Shown here: positions 55,371 through 63,616 of the stretch, one piece after another
Layout of the letters: each line of letters starts with the position of its first letter
Position numbering within the stretch: position 1 is the first letter of the stretch
From: Rhizobium sp. 32-5/1
GTDB taxonomy: Bacteria; Pseudomonadota; Alphaproteobacteria; Rhizobiales; Rhizobiaceae
Length of the DNA stretch: 64,000 bases
NCBI RefSeq assembly: GCF_029537235.1
Contig: NZ_CP120639.1
Coordinates: forward strand, 744,001-808,000
Direction of reading: 5' to 3'
Program-made: the position numbers and the translations under genes
Notes under the pieces: model-generated
The model's database searches: none
Told to the model about the DNA's origin: nothing
What the model saw: the letters and a program-made list of their open reading frames with translations, nothing else

Positions 55371-56275
55371 TGCATACGCGCATGCGTACAACGATGATCC
55401 CCTCGCTGAACTGGCTCCGCGTGTTCGAGGCGGCTGCGCGGCATCAGAGCTTTGCCCGCGCCGGAAAAGAGCTCCACATGTCCGCGGCTGCGGTCAGCCA
55501 GCAGGTTCTGGCGCTAGAGACGCATCTCGGACGCCCGTTGTTCGAACGCGCTGCGAACCGCATCAACCTGACTGCGGAAGGGAGCGACTTCCTCCCGACG
55601 GTTCAAGTGTCGCTGGGAGCGATCGAAAGCAAGGCGGAGTCGCTCTTCGCGCGGCAACGGATCGAACGGGTCACCCTGCTTGCAAGCCAGCTGATGGCGA
55701 TGAGCTGGCTACCGCGCGTGCTCGCGGACTTCGAAGCAGCGAACCCTACGATCCGCATCGACCTGCTCGTGGAGGGCACGCAGCGCAAGGCCGATCCGGA
55801 CCTGATGATCCGGTTCGGAGAGGAGCCACATCTCGTGCGACATCCGGCCTGGTTGATGGGCATGTCCCATGTCGTCATGTGCCGGAATGAGGATATAGCC
55901 CGCATCGGAAGTCTGAAGGATCTGCTATCATTTCGCCTCTATGACGTGGCATCTCATGCAATCGGCTGGGCAGCGCTTCTCAATCAAAATTTCGGACCGC
56001 AGCCAGGGCGACACCTCAAAATCGAAACCGTTGACACCACCCCATTGTCTTTAATGATGGTCAGTCAGGGCCTTGGTCTGGCGATCGGTCACCTTCCGGT
56101 ATGCGGTCCGATTGCCGCTGCCCTCGGCCTCGTTGTTTGCCCGCTCATTCCGAAAACGCCTGGTCCTGGAAACTACTATCTTGAACAGCCCCGAGACCGG
56201 CCGCAGCGTGTTTCTGTTGGTCGTTTGGTACAAGCCCTTCAGGAGGCAGCACATTCATCGATGCGGATGACTTAA
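55370..56275 (+). CDS. LysR-family regulator (GcvA-like) of the opine-type locus
   Basis: 301 residues with three close ATG codons (55370, 55382, 55394). The family core is SLNWLRVFEAAARHQSFARAGKELHMSAAAVSQQVLALETHLGRPLFERAANRINLTAEG, a GcvA-type winged helix, then an effector domain (RVTLLASQLMAMSWLPRVLADFEAANPTIRIDLLVEG). By position it controls the divergent transport/oxidation operon, as OccR and NocR do for octopine and nopaline loci, although its sequence is closer to the GcvA group. The likely inducer is the transported compound. Confidence 0.92.
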   Translation: MHTRMRTTMIPSLNWLRVFEAAARHQSFARAGKELHMSAAAVSQQVLALETHLGRPLFERAANRINLTAEGSDFLPTVQVSLGAIESKAESLFARQRIERVTLLASQLMAMSWLPRVLADFEAANPTIRIDLLVEGTQRKADPDLMIRFGEEPHLVRHPAWLMGMSHVVMCRNEDIARIGSLKDLLSFRLYDVASHAIGWAALLNQNFGPQPGRHLKIETVDTTPLSLMMVSQGLGLAIGHLPVCGPIAAALGLVVCPLIPKTPGPGNYYLEQPRDRPQRVSVGRLVQALQEAAHSSMRMT

Positions 56276-56380
56276 GTATGGAAAGCTCTGGTCGACGGAT
56301 CGTATCCGTTCAAGAGCATACGGCTGACCTGGTCAACAGTGCCGAATATTTTCTTAATCGGCCGGGGAGGTTCAAAGCGA

Positions 56381-56617
56381 TCATAAGGGCTGCAACTGCG
56401 CTTTCCAAAAACTAATCGCTTCGGGACCAAGGGCTTCATATTGACCAAAGAGTTGAATATCGCGGCGCGGAGTCTGAGCTCGCGTCGATTTGCCTGCTAC
56501 CGTCACGGTGAAGCTTTTCGGTCCTACGCTTGCGAAGAACTCATGAGCTTCTCTGATCGGCGGGGTGAGGTCGAGCTCTTTTCGAGCTTTTACCTGAGCG
56601 GGACGACGCAAGTTCAT
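56381..56617 (-). CDS. Hypothetical protein, 78 aa
   Basis: The frame from 56617 reads MNLRRPAQVKARKELDLTPPIREAHEFF...GPKSFTVTVAGKSTRAQ and ends FWKAQLQPL. It is protein-like in composition but not recognised. The frame opens a little further to 56644. It may be a fragment. It lies between two regulators in a region of about 420 bp with nothing else. Confidence 0.35.
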   Translation of the reverse strand: MNLRRPAQVKARKELDLTPPIREAHEFFASVGPKSFTVTVAGKSTRAQTPRRDIQLFGQYEALGPEAISFWKAQLQPL

Positions 56618-56696
56618 CGTCCGTAGTCGGCCAGTTGTAGTCACGGCACGTGCCGCAAAGGCCGACCAGTGTTGCTAAATTTCGACCACTCGGAAA

Positions 56697-57500
56697 TCAT
56701 CTCGAAAAGTAGCGCGTCGGTGTCGTGCCTAAGGCCTTCTTGAACATGACGATAAAGGCGGTAACGGATTCATATCCCAAGTCACTCGAAACTCTCTGGA
56801 CTGTCGCCCCGCTGGCTAGTTCGCGTAGCGCGATGACCAGATGCATTTGCCGCCGCCATCGGCCGAAGGTCAGTCCCGTTTCCTGGACCATCAGCCGCTT
56901 TAGGGAGCGCTCACTCATGGCAACGTGTGCTGCCCAATCGACCAGGGTGCGACGGTCTCCCGGCTCAGCCATCAGGGCAGCAGTGATCGCTGCGATTTTG
57001 GGATGGCTGGACGAAGGTAAGTCCAGGCCTTGTATCGGCATTTGCGCGAGTTCATCCAGCAAGACCCGCACCATACGGTTGATATGATCGTCCAAAGCAG
57101 AATTGACAGGTACATCGGCCAGTCGGAGAATCATCTGGCGGAGCATTGGCGACACAGCCAGAGTGCAGCACTTCTGTGGCAGCCTGGCCGCTTCGGGTTG
57201 AACGAACAGATAGGACAGGCGTGCGTTGGACGTGACCTGGTTGCTGTGGGGCACGCCGCCGGGTATCCAGACTCCGCAGTCTGGTGGGACAATCCAGATG
57301 CCATTTTCCGTCCTGCAGGTGACGGCGCCGTGCAGGGCCAAGATGAGCTGCCCTTCCTTGTGCTGGTGCTGGGGCACTTCAGCCTCATAGTCACTGAAGT
57401 CGAGGCGAACAGCGAAGGCCGGACGATCCGACTGGTCGAGATCGACGTCGTCGTAGCAGGAACGCAGCAGTTTTGCGGATAGGCCGGATTTAGAGATCAT
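56697..57500 (-). CDS. AraC-family regulator with cupin sensor domain
   Basis: 267 residues. N-terminal cupin: EVPQHQHKEGQLILALHGAVTC...WIVPPDCGVWIPGGVPHSN, with His residues for a metal or ligand. Middle: LPQKCCTLAVSPMLRQMILRLADVP. C-terminal double helix-turn-helix: LVDWAAHVAMSERSLKRLMVQETGLTFGRWRRQMHLVIAL and VQRVSSDLGYESVTAFIVMFKKALGTTPTRYF. It is divergent from the NmrA-family gene starting at 57575, which it probably controls. A fragment of a close relative occurs at 29205-29270. Confidence 0.93.
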   Translation of the reverse strand: MISKSGLSAKLLRSCYDDVDLDQSDRPAFAVRLDFSDYEAEVPQHQHKEGQLILALHGAVTCRTENGIWIVPPDCGVWIPGGVPHSNQVTSNARLSYLFVQPEAARLPQKCCTLAVSPMLRQMILRLADVPVNSALDDHINRMVRVLLDELAQMPIQGLDLPSSSHPKIAAITAALMAEPGDRRTLVDWAAHVAMSERSLKRLMVQETGLTFGRWRRQMHLVIALRELASGATVQRVSSDLGYESVTAFIVMFKKALGTTPTRYFSR

Positions 57501-57574
57501 TTGGCATTATCTGCAAATTCGTGCGGACCGCAATAGTCTACCATCGGGCGATCAACAATCGAATGGAGACTGTC

Positions 57575-58515
57575 ATGCGAATTTCCGTCGTCGGCGCAAC
57601 GGGACGAATTGGCGCCAAGCTGACCCGGACCCTGCTGAGGGCCGGGCATCAGGTCAGAGCGTTGTCGAGAGGTGGCCCAGCGTTGGACGCACTGGTCGCG
57701 CTCGGAGCAGAGCCATTTCTGGGAAGCTTTGACACAGGAGCGGGAGACCTTGACCAATTTTTCCAGGGTGCAGATGCCGCTTTCCTGATGGTGAAGACCG
57801 ATTGGAACAACATCGAGGGACACTACCCTGCTGTTGCCCAGCGCTTCGTCGATGCGCTCGAAAAATCCCCGTGAAACTGGCCGTAAGCCTGACGGCCATG
57901 GGTTCGGGCGTGAAGGGGACAACCGGTCATTTCGAGTCCTTCCACCGTCTGGACGAAAAGCTCAACGAACTCGGCCGTATCGATCTGGTCCACCTACGCG
58001 CCGCGTGGTTCATGGAAAACGTGGCGGCGTGGACGGGGCCGGTTGCCAAATACGGTCGAATTGCCTGGTTCTGCAAACCTGATTTGAAGATGCCCTGGGT
58101 GGCGACCGATGACATCGCATGGCTGGCAGCGAAGGAACTGATCAATCCGACGGGCAGACACCGCGTCTATCGCGAAGTAGGCTCTGAAGATGTCTCGATG
58201 AACGAACTGGCCGCGATCATTGGCAAGGAGATCGGCAGGCCGGTGGAGTACCGATATATCGAGACGACCCGCAAAGACGTGGAAGCTGAATTTCTGGCGC
58301 GGTTCGGGACGCTGGCGAAATGGCAGGACGACACCCAGAGTGCCGACGCTTTGAACAATGGCGTCGTAAGGTTCGATGGGGAGCACGAGGATCGTCCGAA
58401 ATTGCCCACGACGATGGAGGCGTTCATTAGTGACGTTTGGAAGCCGCGTTACCTGGAGGCGGTCAGAGCGGGAGACGAACGCGAGACGTTTTCCATGTGG
58501 ACCGCCAGGGACTAG
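57575..58515 (+). pseudogene. NmrA-family NAD(P)-binding protein, one frameshift
   Basis: The ATG at 57575 follows GGAGA. MRISVVGATGRIGAKLTRTLLRAGHQVRALSRGG is the Rossmann nucleotide-binding start of atypical short-chain reductases. After VDALEKSP a lost C in the CCCC run (57867-57870) ends the frame. It resumes as VKLAVSLTAMGSGVKGTTGHFESFHRLDEKLNEL...HLRAAWFMEN and runs to 58515, giving about 313 residues. It lacks the catalytic YxxxK seen in true dehydrogenases, so a sensor or quinone-reductase role is likely. Confidence 0.88.
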
Positions 58516-58570
58516 CTGGATGTCAGGCTGGTTTTTTGAATCCCCCAGCAATCTCGAAACCTTACTGGAT

Positions 58571-58599
58571 GCTACCGCAAATTGTTAGTTTGCGGTAGC
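58571..58599. terminator. Bidirectional terminator-like hairpin
   Basis: GCTACCGCAAA (58571-58581) pairs perfectly with TTTGCGGTAGC (58589-58599) around a 7-nt loop. It lies between the convergent NmrA-family and ankyrin-repeat genes, where a terminator serving both strands is expected. Confidence 0.65.
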
Positions 58600-58707
58600 T
58601 ATATGACCGCGATGCGCAGCATGGCCATCAAACCGAGATCGCACCACGGCGCTACGGATCAGTCTTCATCTTCGATAGCAGCGCCCGTATAAGCTCAACG
58701 AGTTAAG

Positions 58708-59739
58708 TCAGAGGACTTCTGGTTGGGATCCAGCCTGCTGACTGTCGCTGCTCAGGATTTTAACGATCCGGTCATAGCCGTAGAGAGTAGCGAGGCTTAA
58801 CGGTGTCAGGCCCGAATGAGTTTTCAAATCACGGCGAGCACCGGCGCGTACCAGGGACGCTACGGCATCCACGTATCCATGCCACACAGCATCGTGCAAA
58901 GCCGTCAGACCATTATAAGGACCCTGCGCATCAAGCTCAACCTGTGTGTCCCCCTGCTTTGTTGATGAGGTCAGAATATCGATGTGATCCGCCTTTCCGA
59001 AATAGGCAGCATCGTGAAGTGGTGAACCGCGCATGAGGCCGATCGTACGGCGAGGATCTGCTCCAGCATCCAGCAATACACGCACGATTTCGGCATGACC
59101 TTCGCGAACTGCGAGACCGAGAGGCGTGTAGTCGTCATCGAATGTTCCGGTTATCGGCACCCGAACCTCAAAATCAGCGCCATCTGCGATCAGCCGTTTC
59201 ACCTCCTCAATATTTCCGGCCTTGACGGATGAGACGATCGACAAGCTGGCAATGTGCTTTGCATCTGCCTCATCTCGTTCCTCAATCAGCGCTGCGATTG
59301 CTTTCAGGTCGTCATACTTGGCAATTTCGAGCGCGGTCTGTTGCCAGTAATTCCGTATGGTGGTCCGAGCGCGCCGCGACAGCAAAACCCGCACAACAGC
59401 TTCGTGCTTGTGAAGCACGGCATCCATCAATGCGGTATTGCCAAGAACTGGCGATTGCTGATCGATGAAGGCTCCGTGGTCGAGCAGAATCCCGATCACG
59501 TCGGCGCTGCCGGACTGTGCCGCCTTGTGGATTGCCGTTGCTCCCATTCGAGGTTCCACCGCCAACACGTCCGCCCCGGCAGTAAGCAGCAAAGCAACAG
59601 CTTGTGCCTGCCCAAGCGCAGACGCGATCATCAACGGCGTGAGACCATCGGGGCCTCTGGCATTAACATCTGCCCCGGCGTCGATAGCTTCTTTGACCGA
59701 AGCAAGATCGCCTGTACGAAGTGCGTGAGAAAGTATCAT
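58708..59739 (-). CDS. Ankyrin-repeat protein
   Basis: 343 residues built of about nine ankyrin repeats, for example GLTPLMIASALGQAQAVALLLTAGADV, GATAIHKAAQSGSADVIGILLDHGAFID, DDYTPLGLAVREGHAEIVRVLLDAGADP, NGLTALHDAVWHGYVDAVASLVRAGA and GLTPLSLATLYGYDRIVKIL. No signal peptide, so it probably acts as a cytoplasmic protein-binding scaffold. It lies 21 bp after the alpha/beta-hydrolase gene on the same strand and is likely the third gene of that operon. Confidence 0.92.
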   Translation of the reverse strand: MILSHALRTGDLASVKEAIDAGADVNARGPDGLTPLMIASALGQAQAVALLLTAGADVLAVEPRMGATAIHKAAQSGSADVIGILLDHGAFIDQQSPVLGNTALMDAVLHKHEAVVRVLLSRRARTTIRNYWQQTALEIAKYDDLKAIAALIEERDEADAKHIASLSIVSSVKAGNIEEVKRLIADGADFEVRVPITGTFDDDYTPLGLAVREGHAEIVRVLLDAGADPRRTIGLMRGSPLHDAAYFGKADHIDILTSSTKQGDTQVELDAQGPYNGLTALHDAVWHGYVDAVASLVRAGARRDLKTHSGLTPLSLATLYGYDRIVKILSSDSQQAGSQPEVL

Positions 59740-59760
59740 GGTCTTATGGTCCTTGATTGG

Positions 59761-60771
59761 TCAGACAGTTGCTGAAACGGTGGCATTCAGGCCGTTCAGG
59801 AATTTGATGATTTCGAAATTCACGCGTTCGCGGGCCTCATGATGCGGCCAGTGGCCTACACCTTCCAGGCGCACGACATCGACGAGCCCGGGCGCTGTCT
59901 CGCGCATCTCTTCCACGGTCGGTGGGACCGGGTGGAACAGTCGGCACAACCCGTCTGCATCGCCCCAAATATAAAGCGATGGCTGCTTGATAAGCACATT
60001 TTTGTAGGCAGCGAGATGCTCAAACGTCGCCTGCACGCCACGGTACTGGTTCAACCCTCCTCGGAATCCCGTTCGCTGGAACGTTTCGATGTTGTGCTTC
60101 ACATAGGCTGGGTCGGCCCAGCTCGGCAGCACCTCAGGGGCAGGTCGAAACATATTCCGTTTTGCGTCGATGGGATCCCACCCGGTTCCTTCGGCGGGCT
60201 CGCCCGAGAGCCAATAAAGTGCACTGGGAATTGTCTTGCTCGCATCACGGATCCGGTCATCCGTCTCCGGCTTCATCATGTCGAAAGCATAATAGAGATC
60301 GCCGAGACCGCGACTGCGTAGCAAGTCCCATGTACTCAACTCACCACGCGGCAGGAACGGAATACTGAGCGTTATGATCCCGTTGAAGCGATCTGGTCGC
60401 ATGACCATTGCCCGTTGTCCGTGGTCCGCACCCCAATCATGCGATACAATCGTTGCGGTGGACACCTGCAATGCATCAAGGATGCCAATCAGATCGCCAA
60501 CAATTAAGGCTCCGCTGTAAAGTGCTGGATCGTCCGGGGAATAGCTGTCGCCAAAACCCCGCATGTCGAGCGCGATCGCGCGGTACCCGTTTTCCGCGAC
60601 AACTTGCATCTGGCGACGCCACGTTTCCACAGTGTCTGGAAAACCGTGCAAGAAAAGCACGACTGGACCACGGCCTTGTTCAACGACATGGAAAGAGGCA
60701 CCGTTGGCCTCAATTTGCGAATGGTATACGGGATGATCCGCGGCAGCTGATACTTCATGAGGGTGACTCAT
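59761..60771 (-). CDS. Alpha/beta hydrolase, epoxide-hydrolase-like
   Basis: 336 residues from MSHPHEVSAAADHPVYHSQI, with GGAG before 60771. Oxyanion motif LFLHGFPDTVETWRRQM, DMRGFGDSYSP, nucleophile elbow VSHDWGADHGQRAM (Asp as in epoxide hydrolases and haloalkane dehalogenases), and a late GVGHWPHHEARERVN with the catalytic His. The frame is open much further upstream (60966), but only this start fits the family. Second gene of the operon with the saccharopine-reductase-like and ankyrin genes. The substrate could be an epoxide or halogenated compound. Confidence 0.92.
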   Translation of the reverse strand: MSHPHEVSAAADHPVYHSQIEANGASFHVVEQGRGPVVLFLHGFPDTVETWRRQMQVVAENGYRAIALDMRGFGDSYSPDDPALYSGALIVGDLIGILDALQVSTATIVSHDWGADHGQRAMVMRPDRFNGIITLSIPFLPRGELSTWDLLRSRGLGDLYYAFDMMKPETDDRIRDASKTIPSALYWLSGEPAEGTGWDPIDAKRNMFRPAPEVLPSWADPAYVKHNIETFQRTGFRGGLNQYRGVQATFEHLAAYKNVLIKQPSLYIWGDADGLCRLFHPVPPTVEEMRETAPGLVDVVRLEGVGHWPHHEARERVNFEIIKFLNGLNATVSATV

Positions 60772-60802
60772 TTTCTGCTCCAGGTTATGCTTGATCCGAG
60801 CC

Positions 60803-61848
60803 TTACGGCGCGTGTTGGATCGGCTCCAATTCAATGACTTCACCACCTGAGGCGCGAAGCCGCTCAAAGTATGTGGAGTGGTCGATGAGCTGGGCTGGGA
60901 AGTAGAGACCCGGTCGAGGCTTATCGCCTGCGAGACCAGCCAGGCGTTCAAGAACGAGCGCGACACCCAAACCCGTTAGGGGCATCTGCCCACCGGGGTG
61001 AACGATCGCGTGACGTTTCCGAAGCGGCTGCCCGGCCTGATCCAGGCCCGAAAGGTTGATACTGATTTCAGTCGATACCGGTCCGCCATTCCGGCGGGTG
61101 GAGCTCATTCCAATGGCCAAGTCGAACCGAATATCAGGAGCGCCGGTTGCGTTTGCCAGCAACAAGACGTCGTTTGGCGAAAACACGTTCGCGTCCAACT
61201 CGGTGCCGTCGATTGCACGAACCCTGGACTTGGTTTCGTCGTCACGGCACCACCGCCATGCGCCAGCCCTTCTCATAAGAGCGGCAGCACCCGCATACAT
61301 CTGGCGCTCAAGGTCCGCATTGGCGGCAGGTCCGAACGCATCCTGTTCGTCGAGCACTGCCTCGATGTGAATTTTTCCAGACGACCAAATTCTTGGGCGA
61401 ACAAGAGTGACGGTACGCTTGTCGCACCAACGAGCCACTCAGTACCTAGGACGACGGGCGCGGCGGCAGGTTTTTGCATGAATGTCGCAGTTTCCAGGCC
61501 CAGCTCGCTGATGCTTGGTGAGATGTTGATGTGCCCGGCGCCCTTTTCCTGGGCCCAGCGGAGAGCTGCCCCCGTTTCATCGGAAAAGAGCGTTGCGACC
61601 GCCGAGACACGTTGCTCGCCTAGCCCCAGGTCAGGAGCAGCGAGATCTACCGCCACCGCAGACGCGCCGTCGACAGCTGCCGCTGCTCGTATCGCGCGTT
61701 GTTCGTCCCGACCGCCAATGAGGATGGGTACATCACGATGTTGGTCACGCAAGAACCGTGTAGCCCAGCGCCCGACCTCACCGGCCCCACCGATAATCAG
61801 TATTGGGTCTTGCAGACTTCCAGAAGCTTGTAACATTGCGATACCCAT
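60803..61848 (-). pseudogene. Saccharopine-reductase-like NAD(P)-binding protein, one frameshift
   Basis: Starts near 61848 with LQDPILIIGGAGEVGRWATRFLRDQHRDVPILIGGRD, the Rossmann motif of the saccharopine dehydrogenase-like family, then GHINISPSISELG and GTEWLVGATSVPSLLFAQEFGRLEK. There a lost A in the run at about 61371-61375 breaks the frame, which resumes as IHIEAVLDEQDAFGPAANADLERQMYAG and goes to 60803 (GLYFPAQLIDHSTYFERLRASGGEV). Repaired, it is about 349 residues. First gene of the operon, divergent from a TetR gene. Confidence 0.85.
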
Positions 61849-61852
61849 GCTT

Positions 61853-61890
61853 TACTAATTCCTACACATAGTAGGTTACTAAAAGTAGGT
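61853..61890. promoter_or_regulatory. Operator-like repeats between the TetR gene and the divergent operon
   Basis: TACTAATTCCTAC, CCTAC-N5-GTAGG (61861-61875) and TTACTAAAAGTAGG crowd the 42 bp between the two divergent starts. They combine direct and inverted copies of a TACTA/GTAGG motif. A TetR dimer bound here would block both promoters. Confidence 0.6.
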
Positions 61891-62520
61891 ATGCAAGTGG
61901 AAAATCCAAAAGCCGCCGTCGGTAACAGGACTACAGGCCGACTTTCGAAGCCCGAGCGGCGTCAGCAGCTCCTCGAGACGGCGCGCCTGATCGTGCGGGA
62001 GGACGGTGCTGATCGGCTGACACTAGGTCACCTGGCAGTGCGTGCGGGCGTTTCCAAACCTGTGACCTACGAGCATTTCGAGACTAGAACGGGTCTGTTA
62101 ATTGAACTCTATCGTTGGATCGACACCGAACGCATTACCGCGTTCCGCACACTTATGGCTCAAGAAAATCGTCCGGCGAAAGAGACTATTTCGGCTTTGG
62201 CTAAAACCTATCTGGCCTGCGGAACCGACCAAGGTGACGAATTTCATGCTGTCGGCGCGGCGCTTGCTGGAAGCGAGGAAAAAGCTGCCGTGTACAAAGA
62301 GTTAGTCGAGGCGGTGATCGAGATGTTCGTGGCAGTTCTACGGCCTCACTCAAACTTTCGGCTAGAAAGGCTGGCATTGACCTGCGCGGCATTGGTTGCG
62401 GCAGGAGACGCGTTGACAAGCGCTGTTACACGGAGGAGCTGCTCCGCTTCTGAGGCAGAGGAAGTGTTTTCGAATCTCATTGGAGCTGTGGCGCAGGGTA
62501 ACCCTCAAACTAGGCTTTGA
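61891..62520 (+). CDS. TetR-family transcriptional regulator
   Basis: 209 residues. LSKPERRQQLLETARLIVREDGADRLTLGHLAVRAGVSKPVTYEHFETRTGLLIELYRWID is a complete TetR DNA-binding domain. The C-terminal ligand domain is helical (AKTYLACGTDQGDEFHAVGAALAGSEEKAAVYKELVEAVIEMF). It is divergent from the reductase/hydrolase/ankyrin operon, with operator-like repeats between, so it probably represses that operon and itself. The 3' end meets a truncated AraC gene. Confidence 0.93.
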   Translation: MQVENPKAAVGNRTTGRLSKPERRQQLLETARLIVREDGADRLTLGHLAVRAGVSKPVTYEHFETRTGLLIELYRWIDTERITAFRTLMAQENRPAKETISALAKTYLACGTDQGDEFHAVGAALAGSEEKAAVYKELVEAVIEMFVAVLRPHSNFRLERLALTCAALVAAGDALTSAVTRRSCSASEAEEVFSNLIGAVAQGNPQTRL

Positions 62521-63333
62521 TAGCGCGCCCGACGCATTCGTCCTTTACCTGCCGTCCCCCAACGCGTCGGTGGTAGATGCCGGGAAACTACGCCTCCCGA
62601 CTACGGGAGCAACAGGTTTTGTGGAGGATCTCGCGCGCTTCGACGAGCTAACTCCTGATGAACATTCCAGCTATATCGGCCTGTCCTTCGAAAGGGCGGC
62701 GATGGTGCAGCAAGTGAGTGAACTGCTGGAGTGGCCTGTCACAACGGATCTCGAATTCGATCGTATTGTCGATCTGACTTCCGAGAAAGGGTTGCGGTTG
62801 GCGGCGCTCGGCCATCTTGTTTGGAGTTGCCTCAATCTTTCTGAAGCAGATCGACTGCCACCGGCCGCTATCGACCGGCTGTTTCAGGCGACGATGATCG
62901 CACTTCTGGAGGTTGCTCCTAACAGCTACATGCGGCGGCTCGAACGGTCGCTCTCGCCGGCTGTCCCGTGGCAGGTGAAAAGAGCGATCGAGTACATGCA
63001 CTCTAACCTGGCGCAATCCATGACAGTTGGTCTGATCGCAGCCGAGACGGGTACAAACGTCAGAGCATTGCAGGCGGCCTTCCAGCGCTTCAAAGGCATT
63101 ACGCCTTTGGGCTATCTCAGAACGATCCGCCTTGAAGCTGCCCGCAGAACTCTCGTAGGTGATGGCGGCTCACGATCAATTTCCGATGCGGCGCGCAATG
63201 TAGGTTCACCCATATGGGGCGGTTCGCCACCGTCTATTTTCAAGCCTTCGGCGAAACGCCCTCGGAAACGCTCCAGATGCGCCGAGTGTCCAATCGGTGG
63301 GTAGGTGAAGGTGGCCAAGATTGTTGCTCGTGA
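62480..63333 (+). pseudogene. AraC-family regulator, N-terminally truncated and frameshifted
   Basis: The sequence enters the sensor domain abruptly after the TetR gene (LPSPNASVVDAGKLRLPTTG...SYIGLSFERAAMVQQVSELL), so the first part of the gene is missing. The DNA-binding part is VPWQVKRAIEYMHSNLAQSMTVGLIAAETGTNVRALQAAFQRFKGITPLGYLRTIRLEAARRTLV. After SDAARNVG a lost T near 63214 breaks the second helix-turn-helix, which resumes as FTHMGRFATVYFQAFGETPSETL with a stop at 63333. Not expected to work. Confidence 0.85.
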
Positions 63334-63616
63334 AATCCACGATGCGCTCGATTGTTAAAATCCGCTGAGGACGGTCCTCGATCGGAAAGTCCGAAGGGCA
63401 GCCGAGATGCGCACCGACCCGTCCTGTATGGCGCCTCGCAAGTTAGAGCAGTTCCTCAGTCAAAGGTTGGAACTTAAGGGGCCGCCGCCGGTTAACTTGC
63501 GGCAAAGAAATATCAGGTCGTCAAACAGGCGCTGCTCTCATCGCGTGGTTTTTAAGAGGGCACCGCATGTCTCCATCTCCGCACTCCGGACTTGCCGACC
63601 TCACGAGGGATCTCTC
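63334..63616. other. Intergenic region before the molybdenum hydroxylase gene
   Basis: No coding potential. It probably contains the promoter of the gene at 63617, whose GAGG ribosome site is visible at 63605-63608. Confidence 0.4.
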
